This document shows positions 1 to 10,277 of a stretch of DNA of 64,000 bases, piece after piece. The stretch is from an uncultured Saprospiraceae bacterium. Its GTDB lineage: Bacteria; Bacteroidota; Bacteroidia; Chitinophagales; Saprospiraceae. The translations under genes were made by a program, and so were the position numbers. The stretch's first letter is position 1. Every line of letters starts with the position of its first letter. The stretch covers positions 1-64,000 of the forward strand of contig CALGAW010000004.1 of assembly GCA_937959115.1 (NCBI GenBank), in the 5' to 3' direction. Below the pieces are notes generated by a model. The model was not told the origin of the DNA, did not search any database, and saw only the letters and a program-made list of their open reading frames with translations.

Positions 1-3000
1 CAATCGTCACCATCATTACAGGGAGTTCCAATGAGGGTGTCATCAATTCCATCGCAAAAATCAATTGCATCACAAACGCCGTCACCATCTGTATCTGTCG
101 GATTATTCGAAGCGATACATATACACTCCCGAGACTCAACAGAAGGAAAATCTGCAGAATTGCTTTGTCCGGATTCTTGTCCTGAACCCGCTACGAGAGG
201 AATACCATAGGCAGGGCTTGTCGGATTTGAATCGATTCCACCAAGTAAGCGCCCATCACCATCCATGTCATTCAAACCTAAATCAGCAGTTCCTTCAAAA
301 GCATCTACACAAAGGTCGTTATCACTATCCAAATCGAGTCGATTAGGCATGCCATCACCGTCATAGTCAATATCTGTTGTAATACAAGGCACATTTCCAT
401 GTGTAATAGCAACTCCATTGAAACTACTACCATACCGACCACTGACTGCCAGCTTGTAGTCGGCAATAGGTGCATTACCTGAATAAATCTCTGCACCACT
501 TTGCCGGACAGTTAATTTTCCATTGATATCTATATCCATTTCAATGAGTTGTCCAGTTTCTATCGATGAATTGAATACCCATGCAGTAGGCAGTTTTCCT
601 AAAAATAATCCGGTCGCGTTTATATATAATTTGTATGCCCCATCGCTGTAGGCATTTACATTTTCTACAAATCCAAGCGGTAGAAAACCAATCATTTTAA
701 ACTGGTCAATATCTGCCCGAAATTCAAGATGAATTGGCAATGAAAAGGTGTCATTAGAATAAGAGCTTCTCCAGGCTGTGGTATTTAATAAGATAATAGA
801 ATCGGCATCAATATAGTCCAATGAATTTCCGTAAAACGATACATTAGATAAAGGGATGCTACAAATACTTTCTACCTCATCTGGAATACCGTCATTGTCA
901 TCGTCTTTATCCTGAATATCACAAATTCCATCAGCGTCTGAATCCAACTCACCGGGTGAGCATGGTATTGAGCCTAAACATTCACAACTAGACGTCCATA
1001 AGTCGTTTACAGTAGCATTGTCTCCGTCATTACAGGGTGTTCCAATCAAATTGTCAGCCAGAATGGGGCAGGTATCGGCATCGTCGCAGATACCGTCATT
1101 GTCACTATCTGTGGGATTGTTGGAGGCAATACACAAGCATTCTCTGCTATCACTGTCGGGGGATTGAGCAATTCTGCTGATACCGACGCCTTGTCCGAAT
1201 TCATCTAACACAGACGGAACTCCATAAGCGGGACTTTGTGGGTCAGCATCTATTCCTCCTGTTAATCTGCCGTCATTGTCCATGTCATTTAATCCGAAAT
1301 CAGCATCTCCTTCAAAGGCATCTACACAATTGTCGTTGTCACTATCCAGGTCGAGGCGATTGGGGGTGCCATCACCATCTGAATCGATGTCTTGAACGGT
1401 GCAGGGAATTTGTCCATGGGTGATGACCAAATCTTCAAAACTCCCACCATTAAGGCTGGTTACAGCCAAACGATAATCACTTACAGGAGCGGTACCCGTA
1501 TAGACTTCTATTCCTTCCTTTTTGACACTCAAATTGCCATTGATATCTATATCCATTTCAATGAACTGATGTTCTCCTCCTGCCACATTTAATGTCCATT
1601 GATTGGGTAATTTACCGTATAAACGTCCAATGATATGAATGTATAGTTTGTAAGCCGCATCGTCATGTCCGGTGGGACGCTCTACATAACCAAGTGGTAG
1701 AAAACCAATCATTTTGTTACTGCTGCCAATACCTGAACGAAATTCTAAATGAATTGGCAAAGAAAAAATCTCGGTGGAGTAAGAAGTACGCCATCCGCCT
1801 ACAGCAGAAAGTATCATTCTATTGGTCTGAATGCTGTCGATTGCATCCCCAATCATGTTCAGGTCCGGCAATAGGATACCACTATAAGTCGTTTCCTTTT
1901 TATCAATAATACCATCATTATCATCGTCAAGATCTTCAATATCGCACACACCGTCGTTGTCGCTGTCCAATGCGCCAGCTGTACAAGTAGGTGTACCAAT
2001 ACATTCGCAGCCTGAAGTCCAAACGTCGTTTATAGTTGTATTATCACCATCATTGCAAGAAGTCCCGATCAAGTTGTTCGGTACATTAGCACAAATATCA
2101 ATGGCATCGCATACCCCGTCATTGTCTGTATCTGTAGGGTTGTTTGAGCTGATACACATACACGCTCTAAAATCGATCAGAGGAGAATGGGCAATCAGAC
2201 TCTCGCCTGTGCCTTGCCCTTGAGTACTTGCGGCCATAGGAACTCCAAATGCATCTACACCGCCCAACAATCGACCGGCACCATCCATGTCATTCAACCC
2301 GAAATTGGCACTTCCTTCAAAGGCATCCACACACAAATCCCCGTCACTATCCAAATCAAGGCGATTGGGGATGTTATCACCATCCGTATCTATGTCTTGC
2401 GTATGACATGGCGACTGTTTATAGGTAAGCTGCACGGCATCAATAATACCACCATTACTACCAGTAATTGCAAACCGATAGTCAGTAACTGGTGCAGTGC
2501 CGCTAAAGATGATATCCCCGTCCGCTGAGACAGTAAGTTTTCCCGAATCATCTATATCAAGTTCAAAGAATTTACCATCAAAACCAGGCATTGTAAAAGT
2601 CCATCCGTTGGTTAGTTTACCATAAAAGGTGCCATTTTGATTCATATAAAGTTTGTAGGCTTCATCATTCCAGGTGTCTGTTGTTTCGTTGGCACCAGAT
2701 GGCAACAACCCAATCATCTTATTGGAGTTTCTATTTGATTGAAATTCTAGGTGAATGGGCAACGAAAGTAGTTCATTGGAATAGGAGGTACGCAATACCC
2801 CAGTATTATGTAAGAAAATAGTATCTTCTTTTATGGTATCCAAAGCGGTACCGTAAAATGACAAATCCGTCAATAATGCCGTGCAAACGGTTTCCATTTC
2901 GTCCAAAATCCCGTCATTGTCATCATCCTTGTCCAACAAATCACAAATGCCATCCAGATCACTGTCTAAATCGCCAGGCATACATTGTCCCAAGACACCT

Positions 3001-3053
3001 TGACTAAACAGTAATGCTAAGCCTATAAACAATAGTTGTATTTCTCGTCTCAT
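1..3053 (-). CDS. Giant secreted protein with triplicated ~335-residue unit (C-terminus cut by window edge)
   Basis: The reading frame is open from an ATG at 3053 to the left window edge (about 1017 codons), so the C-terminus is missing. A signal peptide is seen (residues 1-23, ending LFSQGVLG before Q). The rest is three tandem units starting near residues 28, 360 and 700. Each opens with an Asp-rich stretch (LDSDxDGxCDxxDxDDDNDG) like thrombospondin type 3 calcium loops. A beta-rich segment follows (SLPIHLEFxS...KMIGxLP), then a second Asp-rich stretch (RLDLDSDxDxCVDAFEG) and a Cys-containing linker (CNDGDN...NDxWTSxCEC). Secretion and calcium binding are inferred from these motifs; the central segment matches no family I recognise. 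Many secreted Bacteroidota proteins of this type end in a T9SS sorting tail, but that part lies outside the window. The next gene, 3810-9302, has the same orientation after a 756-bp gap. Confidence 0.85.
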   Translation of the reverse strand, partial: MRREIQLLFIGLALLFSQGVLGQCMPGDLDSDLDGICDLLDKDDDNDGILDEMETVCTALLTDLSFYGTALDTIKEDTIFLHNTGVLRTSYSNELLSLPIHLEFQSNRNSNKMIGLLPSGANETTDTWNDEAYKLYMNQNGTFYGKLTNGWTFTMPGFDGKFFELDIDDSGKLTVSADGDIIFSGTAPVTDYRFAITGSNGGIIDAVQLTYKQSPCHTQDIDTDGDNIPNRLDLDSDGDLCVDAFEGSANFGLNDMDGAGRLLGGVDAFGVPMAASTQGQGTGESLIAHSPLIDFRACMCISSNNPTDTDNDGVCDAIDICANVPNNLIGTSCNDGDNTTINDVWTSGCECIGTPTCTAGALDSDNDGVCDIEDLDDDNDGIIDKKETTYSGILLPDLNMIGDAIDSIQTNRMILSAVGGWRTSYSTEIFSLPIHLEFRSGIGSSNKMIGFLPLGYVERPTGHDDAAYKLYIHIIGRLYGKLPNQWTLNVAGGEHQFIEMDIDINGNLSVKKEGIEVYTGTAPVSDYRLAVTSLNGGSFEDLVITHGQIPCTVQDIDSDGDGTPNRLDLDSDNDNCVDAFEGDADFGLNDMDNDGRLTGGIDADPQSPAYGVPSVLDEFGQGVGISRIAQSPDSDSRECLCIASNNPTDSDNDGICDDADTCPILADNLIGTPCNDGDNATVNDLWTSSCECLGSIPCSPGELDSDADGICDIQDKDDDNDGIPDEVESICSIPLSNVSFYGNSLDYIDADSIILLNTTAWRSSYSNDTFSLPIHLEFRADIDQFKMIGFLPLGFVENVNAYSDGAYKLYINATGLFLGKLPTAWVFNSSIETGQLIEMDIDINGKLTVRQSGAEIYSGNAPIADYKLAVSGRYGSSFNGVAITHGNVPCITTDIDYDGDGMPNRLDLDSDNDLCVDAFEGTADLGLNDMDGDGRLLGGIDSNPTSPAYGIPLVAGSGQESGQSNSADFPSVESRECICIASNNPTDTDGDGVCDAIDFCDGIDDTLIGTPCNDGDD

Positions 3054-3809
3054 TTCCTCAATTTTTAACCTCCTGTTCCTTCCATATTTCCAATTAACCC
3101 GAAAAATGTAATAGGTTCAATTTCATATCTGTATTTAAACAGACTCAAAATTACCATACTCTAATAACTACAGATTAATAGTTATGAAGCAATTCTAATA
3201 TAGTTGAATTGATACGTTTTATCCCACAATAAAAACTGAATATGTCTTTGGTTTGACTGTAAATTGCTTGAATACAGGTTGTTGAATGTCAGTTGTTTGC
3301 GGGTGAGTTAAGGTGGAATATCCTGTCTAATAATTAGACGCTAAATAAGGATTTAAGTTGCATCGACACTGGGCATTTCTGTGTTATGGAGTTCTACTCA
3401 GTCGCTGGGGTCCGTGGTGTTGTTCGTTATTTTAAGTATTCGCATACTTCCGTATCCAGCTTGGCTGACGTTAGGGAAGACTAGCTGCGACTATGTTTTT
3501 GCTGACTTTGAAGAGCCGCACACAAGCATACAGCCGAATTACGCGCCCAAATTCTAACTTCACTTAGATAAAAAAGTGAATACAACTCTTCTGTTGCGTT
3601 TGTGGCCTTCTTCGCTTGTATTGTCTGGAATTGGATTTGATTCTCCAAAACCTTTAGAATTGAGCCAGTTGGGATAATCCAATTGAAAGACCGAACTAAC
3701 ACGAACATCGTAAGTGCTCGACGTAGCTATAACTATACCTGTGCCTTACGCTACCGTCTTGATTTAAAACGCATTAAGCTTCACCCATCATTTCAAACTT
3801 TACAAAGCA
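3054..3809. other. Intergenic region, no supported gene
   Basis: This 756-bp gap lies between two large minus-strand genes. A 75-codon minus-strand frame (3481-3708) has no recognisable motif and a composition unlike its neighbours, so I do not call it. The part near 3420-3800 is richer in GC and stop codons than the flanks and could be a decayed gene, but I could not identify one. No clear terminator or promoter was found. Confidence 0.5.
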
Positions 3810-6800
3810 CTAGTTAAAGTACACAAGCAGCTCAGTATCTGAGTTGTTTGTCACGTTCGTCTCTCCTCCACTAAACGGAACCACCGTCACTGAAATTGTC
3901 GTTTGACCACTAGTGCTTTGAGGATCATAATTTCCAATAAAACCAAAAGGCAATTGATCATGGGCATTCAGTATTCCATTAAATTCGAAAGAATGGAATA
4001 GCCCGTTATTGCCTAAGTAGTTCCATACCCCATTGTTGACAGTGCTGAATCCAATCTGTGTTAAAGTCGGATCCCAATTGATTGATAATCTGGTGTCAGA
4101 TGGCAATCGTACTACAATAGGAGACCCATCCGTCATGATCCCTCTAGTCTCTGAAACACGGATGACAAAGGAGACAGATGAGCTACCACTAATGTTGGAA
4201 GGCACCAAAGTAGCAGTAACTGTTAAATCCTGTAACTGACAAGCGGTAGAATCAATAACAGTGATCGGTCCTGGGGTAAATGCACAACCGTTAGCATCTG
4301 TTAAAGTAAAATCATAATTTCCAGCTGAAAGTCCTACCGCATCAGCCTGTGAAGATCCATCAGACCACTGATAACTGTATGGGGGTTCTCCTCCTAAAGG
4401 AGTTGTGAAAATGCTACCATCTGCTGTACTGCAAGATTGCTGTACCGAGTCAATAGAGGCAAACAAGCCTAAAGGATAGGTCGATTTCACTAACCAGTAA
4501 TCCTCTTGGTTGCTGTGATTACCTGAAACGTCTCCATCATTTGACCTTGATTGACCTGCCATAGCAATTCCTCCATCATTAGCAGTGCAAGCAGCATAGG
4601 CGATATCGTCTCCAGTTCCACCAAAGGTTTTTTGCCACAACAGATTCCCAGCCAGATCTACTTGAATTACCCAATAATCTGATAATCCTTTATTCTCCGT
4701 AACATCTCCATCCGTAGAATTGGTATATCCGGCAATGATGTATCCTCCATTAGGAGCAAATTGAATGGACTGAGCCACATCATCACCAGATCCGCCATAA
4801 GTTTTTTCCCATTCTATTTGACCAATACTGTTGAGTTTTACTGCCCAAAAGTCACTTCCACCATGATTAAATGAAACATCTCCATCGAAGGAGCTGGTTG
4901 CTCCAACCAGGATGTAACCGGCATCAGGAGTAGACAGGATATCCCAGGCATAGTCATGATCTGATCCACCAAAACATTTTTTCCAGACGATACCACCGGC
5001 TCCTGTCATTCGTACCAGCCAGACATCGGTAAGTCCATTATTCCCAGTAACACTTCCATCCGTAGATTGTGTCCAGCCAGTAACGATAAGTGCACCATTG
5101 TTTAATTCATCAACAGCAGTTGCCTTTTCAGAAGATGAACCACCAACCGCTCTTTCCCATACCATGTTGCCGGAACTATTCAGTTCATAAATGTAGAAGT
5201 GGTCGTGTAATGGAAGATTGTTGTGAACATCCCAATAGTTCCTTGCCCCTACAACAAAATAACCGCCATCAGATGTTTGCATGGCTTCTCCAAAACTGTC
5301 ATGGTAATCAGCCCCTCCAAAGTGTTCCCAAATGATGTTCCCATTTAAGTCCAGCTTGGCTATCCATGGATCATAGTCTTGGTTGATAACATGCTTGGTG
5401 CCACCGATTACATAATTCCCATCTGTTGTTTGGAAGGCTGAATGTTCCTCAGGATGAATAGGGCTATTTGCATTACCTATACACTTTTCCCAAACTAAAC
5501 TTCCGTTAACATCCAGTTTTACCATCCAGAATCCTGGATTAAAGCAATTAACCGAGACATCCCCATCTGTCGAATTGGTAATACCTGATAAGATGAATCC
5601 ATTATCGTTTGTCTGTTGAATAGCCAGTGCCCGATCAGATTCAAACCCTCCAAGCGTACTTTGCCATTCCAAAGTGGTTGGGAAGGCAGATGTAGATAGG
5701 GTAGTACTTAAAGTTGTCAAACAGCCAATTGCGTCAGTCATGGTTAATATATATTCACCAATTGAAAGGTTGCTGATATCTTCCGTGGTGGCTCCGTTAG
5801 ACCATTCATAAGTATAGGGCGAGAGACCACCTGCTGTGTTTATATGAATTTGTCCTCCCTCTGTGGCGGTGCAGGAAACTGTTATAATGGAGTCGACAGT
5901 AACTTGCATAGAATCTAAGGAGGGTATGATAAAGGATTCCAACGTTGTGCAACCATTGGAGTCCATGAGATTAAGGCAATAAGAACCTGGAAGAACTCCT
6001 GTAATGTCCTCAGTTGTAGCACCATTTGACCATTCAAATTGGTAAGGAGGAAGACCACCGTTCGGCGTTATGAAAATTCCCCCTAGGTAAGTATCACAAT
6101 TCAAAAAGGTAGAATCCACATGCGCGCTCATGGAGGAGGGGTAGTTCATCTTAGCAATCCAAAAGTCTCCATCACCTTTATGACCCGTTACATCACCATC
6201 TATGGAAGAAGAAAGACCTGCCAGAGTAAAGCTTCCGTCATTGTCCATACAAGCAGCATTGGCACCTTCCCCAGCACTGCCTCCAAGTGTTTTTTCCCAA
6301 ATAAGGTTTCCTTCAAAATCAATTTTTATTGTCCAAAAATCATTACCTCCTTTGTTACCAGTTACATCACCATTTGTCGAATTGGTGTTTCCACTGACAA
6401 TATAACCGTTACCGGCAGGTGCGAACTCAACGGATTTGGCTGTCTCATCACCTGAACCGCCATAGGTCTTTTCCCATTCGATCTCACCAATGCTATTTAG
6501 TTTCACCACCCAAATATCACTCCCTCCGAGGTTTATAGAAATATCGCCATCTGAGGATTTGGTTTCTCCTACAAGGATATAATCCGCATCAGGAGTAGCT
6601 AAAATATCATAAGCATAGTCAAAATCGGATCCGCCAAAACACTTTTTCCAGAGGATGCCTCCTGTACCCGTCATTCTTACCAGCCATACATCTGTAAGAC
6701 CATGATTTCCTGTGACGCTTCCATCATTAGATGTTGTCCATCCGGTAACGATTAATGCACCATTGTTTAATTCAGCAACGGCGGTTGCGCGTTCATCGTC

Positions 6801-9302
6801 CGTGCCTCCAATAGATCTGGACCAAAGCATTGTTCCGGAACTATTAAGTTTATAAATGTAAAAATTGTCTTCTGATTCCAATTCTAGCGGATCAAAATGA
6901 TTGCTCCACCCTGTTGCGAAATAGCCACCATCTGTTGTTGGTACGACTTCACTTAATCCATCCAAATAGGATGCACCACCATTGTGTTCCCAAATGATAC
7001 CAGCATTAGTATCCAATTTTACTATCCAGGGATCTGAATCCAATAGACTTTCTGATTTGATTCCTCCTAGTATGTATCCTCCATCTGTTGCTTGGTGAAT
7101 ACTCTTCGCTTCATCATGAAGAACATCTCCAAAATTCTTTTCCCATTCCAGTTTTCCAAAAGCATTAAGTTTGACCACCCAACAATCAGCATCTCCTATT
7201 GGTGTAGATATATCCCCGTCCAATGAATGGGTAGTCCCTGCTATGATATATCCGCCATCTGTTGTTGTGCAGATTGAATTTGCCTCATCAAGGTTTGTAC
7301 CACCAAAAGTGTTTTGCCATTCCAGGGTTGTAGGGGTTGTATTTGTAGAGATGGTTGTACTTAACATTCCTAAACAGCCATTGGCATCAGAAACAGTTAG
7401 GCTGTAGGTTCCTAGGTTAAGGTTGGAAATGTCTTTTGTGGTTGCCCCGTTTGACCATGCGTAGTTAAGCGGTGGTGTGCCTCCGATCGTTGAAACACCA
7501 ATACTCCCATCTGATCCAGCGAGGCAAGACAACGACTGAATTGTATTGAAGGAAACTGCGATTTGATTTGAAGGGGTTATCGGAATTGAAGAAACTGTAG
7601 TGTCTCCATTTGCATCTGTAACCGTAACCGAGTATGTTCCAGGGACAAGACCAGTAATATCTTTTTTAGTGGAACCATTTGACCATTGATAGGAATAAGG
7701 ACCAGTACCACAGATTGGAGTGATCTGAATATTGCCATTCGATACATTGCAATTTGGCTGCTGAATATGGTCCACAGCGATATCAAGTTGTTCGTTGAAG
7801 GTCATTTCAACTAACCAGTCATTAGAGTAATATTGAGTACCAGTAACATCTCCATCATTTGAACCCGAAGTGCCGAAAACTACATAACTTCCATTTTGTG
7901 TTCGCGCGATGACGCCCGGATATTCACCTTCAGATCCTCCCAGAGAGGTTTGCTTGATTATATTTCCATTTTTATCCAGCTTAACGATCCAATAATCGTC
8001 ATCACCACGATTTCCGGTAACGTCTCCATCATTTGACCAGGTAGACCCTGCAACGACATAGGTACTATCTGGGTTTACAACGATAGAATGTGCTTTCTCC
8101 CAGCTACTTCCTCCTAGTGTTTTTTGCCAATGAATAGTTCCGTTAGAATGTAGTTTGACAACCCAATAGTCATATCCCCCTTTGTTTTCAGTGATATCTC
8201 CATCATTGGAGGAGGTAAATCCAGCAATAATAAAGCCGCCATCTAGAGAACGTTTAATCGATCTTCCAACATCAATACCAGATCCTCCAGGGTACGTTTG
8301 CCACGCAATATTTCCATTAGCAGTTAACCTAACAACACGCATATTACCATTAGAATTACCAACAATGATGTATGCTCCATTAGGGGTTTGATGTACAGAA
8401 TTGGCATAATCACCAGCATAGATTCCAAGCTTTTTATACCAAACAATTGCTCCGGTGGCATCCAGTTTGTATACAGTGAAATAATTGCCGATCGCAATGT
8501 AACCTCCATCTATTGTCTGTTTAACATCGAGTAATAGTTCATTATCAGATCCTCCAAAGTATCCACCCCACTCATACCCTCCATTAACGTTTAATTTTTG
8601 AATTCTAAATTGACTACCATGATATGGACTATCCGAGTATCCTGCTACAATATAACCGCCATCCTGTGTTTGATCTACAGCATACCAAACACTTTTTCGT
8701 TGGTAAAATACATCAATTTTTTCCCATTCCAAATTCCAATTAGCATCTAATTTGGCTACCCAGGGATTCATTTTGCCATAAGAATTAATGTTGTTGCCCC
8801 CTGCTAATATGAATCCTCCATCGGTAGTTGGTTTTGCGTCATATCCTCTGTCATCCCACCAACCTGAAAAAGTGTTTTCTCTTATTATGTAGTTATTTTG
8901 AACGAATGGTTTTTTTATCGCAGAACATCCATTGCCGTCTGTTACAGTAAGTGTATAAAAACCTCCATCTAATTGATGAATTGAAGAACTGGTGGCTCCT
9001 GTCGACCATAAGTATTTGTAATGACCGTCACCTCCTGTTGGAACAGCGATTAAGGAGCCTGAAGCTTGGCAGGAGGAATTCAATGAAGTAACAGTTAAGC
9101 TTAGACTGCAATTTGAAGGGGCGAAAGGACATTCCTTTGAATATGTCAGATTGCGCTCATCGAAAGTACATGAGCTGGATGTGGTGTTGCCATATCCAGA
9201 GATAATGGAAACATGACATATAAACAGAAGCACAAAAGGAAACTTCCATGAGGAGCGGGAAGAATTGGTTTTAGGTATTGCAATTAGTGGGTTCTTTTTC
9301 AT
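3810..9302 (-). CDS. Giant secreted protein: SprB-like repeats alternating with three propeller-like blocks
   Basis: 1830 residues. The signal region is about residues 1-38 (long basic n-region, then FPFVLLFICHVSIISG). A SprB/PKD-like repeat (~65-135; motif YxYxWSxGAT...GxYxLTVTDxNGC) is followed by a block of ~50-residue repeats (~140-500; consensus TxDGGYIIAGxTxSxDGDV...DxWVVKLxxxGxIxWxKxxGG). Two SprB repeats (~530-670), a second block (~685-1060), two more SprB repeats (~1065-1200), a third block (~1215-1590) and one SprB repeat (~1600-1665) follow. The last ~145 residues form a domain that also ends the protein at 29574-33911. Blocks 2 and 3 are close copies, which suggests internal duplication. 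A surface adhesin or matrix role is inferred from architecture only. No type A or type B T9SS tail is visible. Confidence 0.9.
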   Translation of the reverse strand: MKKNPLIAIPKTNSSRSSWKFPFVLLFICHVSIISGYGNTTSSSCTFDERNLTYSKECPFAPSNCSLSLTVTSLNSSCQASGSLIAVPTGGDGHYKYLWSTGATSSSIHQLDGGFYTLTVTDGNGCSAIKKPFVQNNYIIRENTFSGWWDDRGYDAKPTTDGGFILAGGNNINSYGKMNPWVAKLDANWNLEWEKIDVFYQRKSVWYAVDQTQDGGYIVAGYSDSPYHGSQFRIQKLNVNGGYEWGGYFGGSDNELLLDVKQTIDGGYIAIGNYFTVYKLDATGAIVWYKKLGIYAGDYANSVHQTPNGAYIIVGNSNGNMRVVRLTANGNIAWQTYPGGSGIDVGRSIKRSLDGGFIIAGFTSSNDGDITENKGGYDYWVVKLHSNGTIHWQKTLGGSSWEKAHSIVVNPDSTYVVAGSTWSNDGDVTGNRGDDDYWIVKLDKNGNIIKQTSLGGSEGEYPGVIARTQNGSYVVFGTSGSNDGDVTGTQYYSNDWLVEMTFNEQLDIAVDHIQQPNCNVSNGNIQITPICGTGPYSYQWSNGSTKKDITGLVPGTYSVTVTDANGDTTVSSIPITPSNQIAVSFNTIQSLSCLAGSDGSIGVSTIGGTPPLNYAWSNGATTKDISNLNLGTYSLTVSDANGCLGMLSTTISTNTTPTTLEWQNTFGGTNLDEANSICTTTDGGYIIAGTTHSLDGDISTPIGDADCWVVKLNAFGKLEWEKNFGDVLHDEAKSIHQATDGGYILGGIKSESLLDSDPWIVKLDTNAGIIWEHNGGASYLDGLSEVVPTTDGGYFATGWSNHFDPLELESEDNFYIYKLNSSGTMLWSRSIGGTDDERATAVAELNNGALIVTGWTTSNDGSVTGNHGLTDVWLVRMTGTGGILWKKCFGGSDFDYAYDILATPDADYILVGETKSSDGDISINLGGSDIWVVKLNSIGEIEWEKTYGGSGDETAKSVEFAPAGNGYIVSGNTNSTNGDVTGNKGGNDFWTIKIDFEGNLIWEKTLGGSAGEGANAACMDNDGSFTLAGLSSSIDGDVTGHKGDGDFWIAKMNYPSSMSAHVDSTFLNCDTYLGGIFITPNGGLPPYQFEWSNGATTEDITGVLPGSYCLNLMDSNGCTTLESFIIPSLDSMQVTVDSIITVSCTATEGGQIHINTAGGLSPYTYEWSNGATTEDISNLSIGEYILTMTDAIGCLTTLSTTLSTSAFPTTLEWQSTLGGFESDRALAIQQTNDNGFILSGITNSTDGDVSVNCFNPGFWMVKLDVNGSLVWEKCIGNANSPIHPEEHSAFQTTDGNYVIGGTKHVINQDYDPWIAKLDLNGNIIWEHFGGADYHDSFGEAMQTSDGGYFVVGARNYWDVHNNLPLHDHFYIYELNSSGNMVWERAVGGSSSEKATAVDELNNGALIVTGWTQSTDGSVTGNNGLTDVWLVRMTGAGGIVWKKCFGGSDHDYAWDILSTPDAGYILVGATSSFDGDVSFNHGGSDFWAVKLNSIGQIEWEKTYGGSGDDVAQSIQFAPNGGYIIAGYTNSTDGDVTENKGLSDYWVIQVDLAGNLLWQKTFGGTGDDIAYAACTANDGGIAMAGQSRSNDGDVSGNHSNQEDYWLVKSTYPLGLFASIDSVQQSCSTADGSIFTTPLGGEPPYSYQWSDGSSQADAVGLSAGNYDFTLTDANGCAFTPGPITVIDSTACQLQDLTVTATLVPSNISGSSSVSFVIRVSETRGIMTDGSPIVVRLPSDTRLSINWDPTLTQIGFSTVNNGVWNYLGNNGLFHSFEFNGILNAHDQLPFGFIGNYDPQSTSGQTTISVTVVPFSGGETNVTNNSDTELLVYFN

Positions 9303-9673
9303 TGTTTCTTTGAAATTAGTGAATTAATACTGTAAAGTTAGCCAATAAAGGTGTGGAATAGGGACACTCCTAGTACAGAAAAATGTAAGTTTAGGTAGTT
9401 ATTTTAAATAAAAATAAATTAGTAAAACGTTGTTTAAAAGTATTTTATTTTAAAAAGATAAGGGAAATTGTTTTATTAAAAAAAACCACAATAATGAAGA
9501 AAGCAACGAACACGAACCAGAATTACCAACGAACAAATAGTAATTTTGGGAGACGGGGGAAATTCATGAATTTCCGTTACGGGGTGCGGATATGAGGAAC
9601 GGACTGAATATAATTGCGGGGACGGGGTGCGTTACGGGGATATAGTACAGGGAACGATATAAATCATTTTACA
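9303..9673. other. Intergenic region with a REP-like palindrome
   Basis: The first ~230 bp are very AT-rich and hold nothing I can name. From 9550 the composition changes to G-rich, with repeated words (GTTACGGGG at 9576-9584 and again near 9631-9639; GGGGTGCG twice). An 18-bp perfect palindrome sits at 9557-9574. These G-rich words around a palindrome resemble REP sequences, which are usually found beside the transposase type encoded just downstream. A longer start for that transposase (9614) would have to translate this repeat region, so I prefer the ATG at 9674. Confidence 0.6.
9555..9586. repeat. REP-like palindrome, upstream copy
   Basis: The core GGAAATTCATGAATTTCC is an 18-bp perfect palindrome, followed by GTTACGGGGTG. 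The same core with the same GTTAC(A)GGGG flank is found in inverted orientation inside the transposase gene at 9982-10013. The two copies differ by one inserted base over about 30 bp. Confidence 0.75.
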
Positions 9674-10273
9674 ATGAATGACGAATTAGAAAACAAAGCT
9701 AGACGAAATTCCTATCGCTGGGATTATTGGGATTATTCGTCTGCGGGTAATTATTTTGTTACCATTTGTACCGCTTATCGCCAACATAGTTTTGGCGTCA
9801 TCGAAAATGGGGTGATGCAATTATCAGAATCCGGACAAATCGTAGCTAATGAAATAGAAAAACTACCAACCTATCACCAACGATTGCGACTAGACGAATC
9901 GGTAGTGATGCCAAACCACATTCATTTATTGTTAACACTAGGCACCGAAGACTATAACAATGGGATATCCGCCCCCACACCCACCCCTGTAACGGAAATT
10001 CATGAATTTCCCCTGCCACCAGAATCCCCCCAACAAGACATCAAAGCTTACCGTAAACAACGCCGCAAAATGCTCATTCCAAAAATCATAGGAAAACTAA
10101 AAATGCAAACCTCCAAACAAATCAATTTGCACCATAAAACACAAGGCTATAGAAATTGGCAGCCCAATTATCACGATCATGTGATCCGCGATGAAAAATC
10201 ATATGAACGGATAAAACAATACATACAAAACAATCCCGCCAAATGGGAAAAAGACAAATTTTACAACAACTAA
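9674..10273 (+). CDS. REP-associated transposase (RAYT, Y1/IS200-like)
   Basis: 199 residues from the ATG at 9674. The HUH nuclease motif is visible as MPNHIHLLL (His82 and His84), after the usual NYFVTICT strand (residues 26-33). The C-terminal signature WQPNYHDHVIRDE...IKQYIQNNPAKW (162-191) is typical of RAYTs. Members of this family cut and rejoin single-stranded REP hairpins. Between the HUH motif and the C-terminal part lies a Pro-rich insertion (about 91-121). Residues 103-113 of it are encoded by a copy of the REP-like palindrome found upstream, so a REP element appears to sit inside the gene with the frame kept. The frame is intact and is followed after 4 bp by an hsdM remnant. An earlier start at 9614 is possible but would translate repeat sequence. 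The catalytic tyrosine was not assigned. Confidence 0.88.
   Translation: MNDELENKARRNSYRWDYWDYSSAGNYFVTICTAYRQHSFGVIENGVMQLSESGQIVANEIEKLPTYHQRLRLDESVVMPNHIHLLLTLGTEDYNNGISAPTPTPVTEIHEFPLPPESPQQDIKAYRKQRRKMLIPKIIGKLKMQTSKQINLHHKTQGYRNWQPNYHDHVIRDEKSYERIKQYIQNNPAKWEKDKFYNN
9982..10013. repeat. REP-like palindrome, copy embedded in the transposase frame
   Basis: Inverted copy of the upstream element: CACCCC(T)GTAAC, then the same 18-bp palindrome, then CC. It is read in frame as PTPVTEIHEFP within the transposase. At least 23 bp match the reverse complement of 9555-9577 without a gap. Confidence 0.75.
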
Positions 10274-10277
10274 CATC

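Noticed and set aside
3481-3708. 75-codon minus-strand frame in the gap before the giant SprB-type gene
   Set aside because: No recognisable motif, no promoter, and a residue composition unlike neighbouring genes; could be a chance frame over a decayed region.
3810-9302. Long open frames on the plus strand within the giant minus-strand genes
   Set aside because: They are antisense shadows of the repeat coding sequence and carry no independent motif.
9614-9673. Upstream start for the transposase
   Set aside because: It would translate G-rich REP-like sequence (RGRGALRGYSTG) before the normal RAYT N-terminus.
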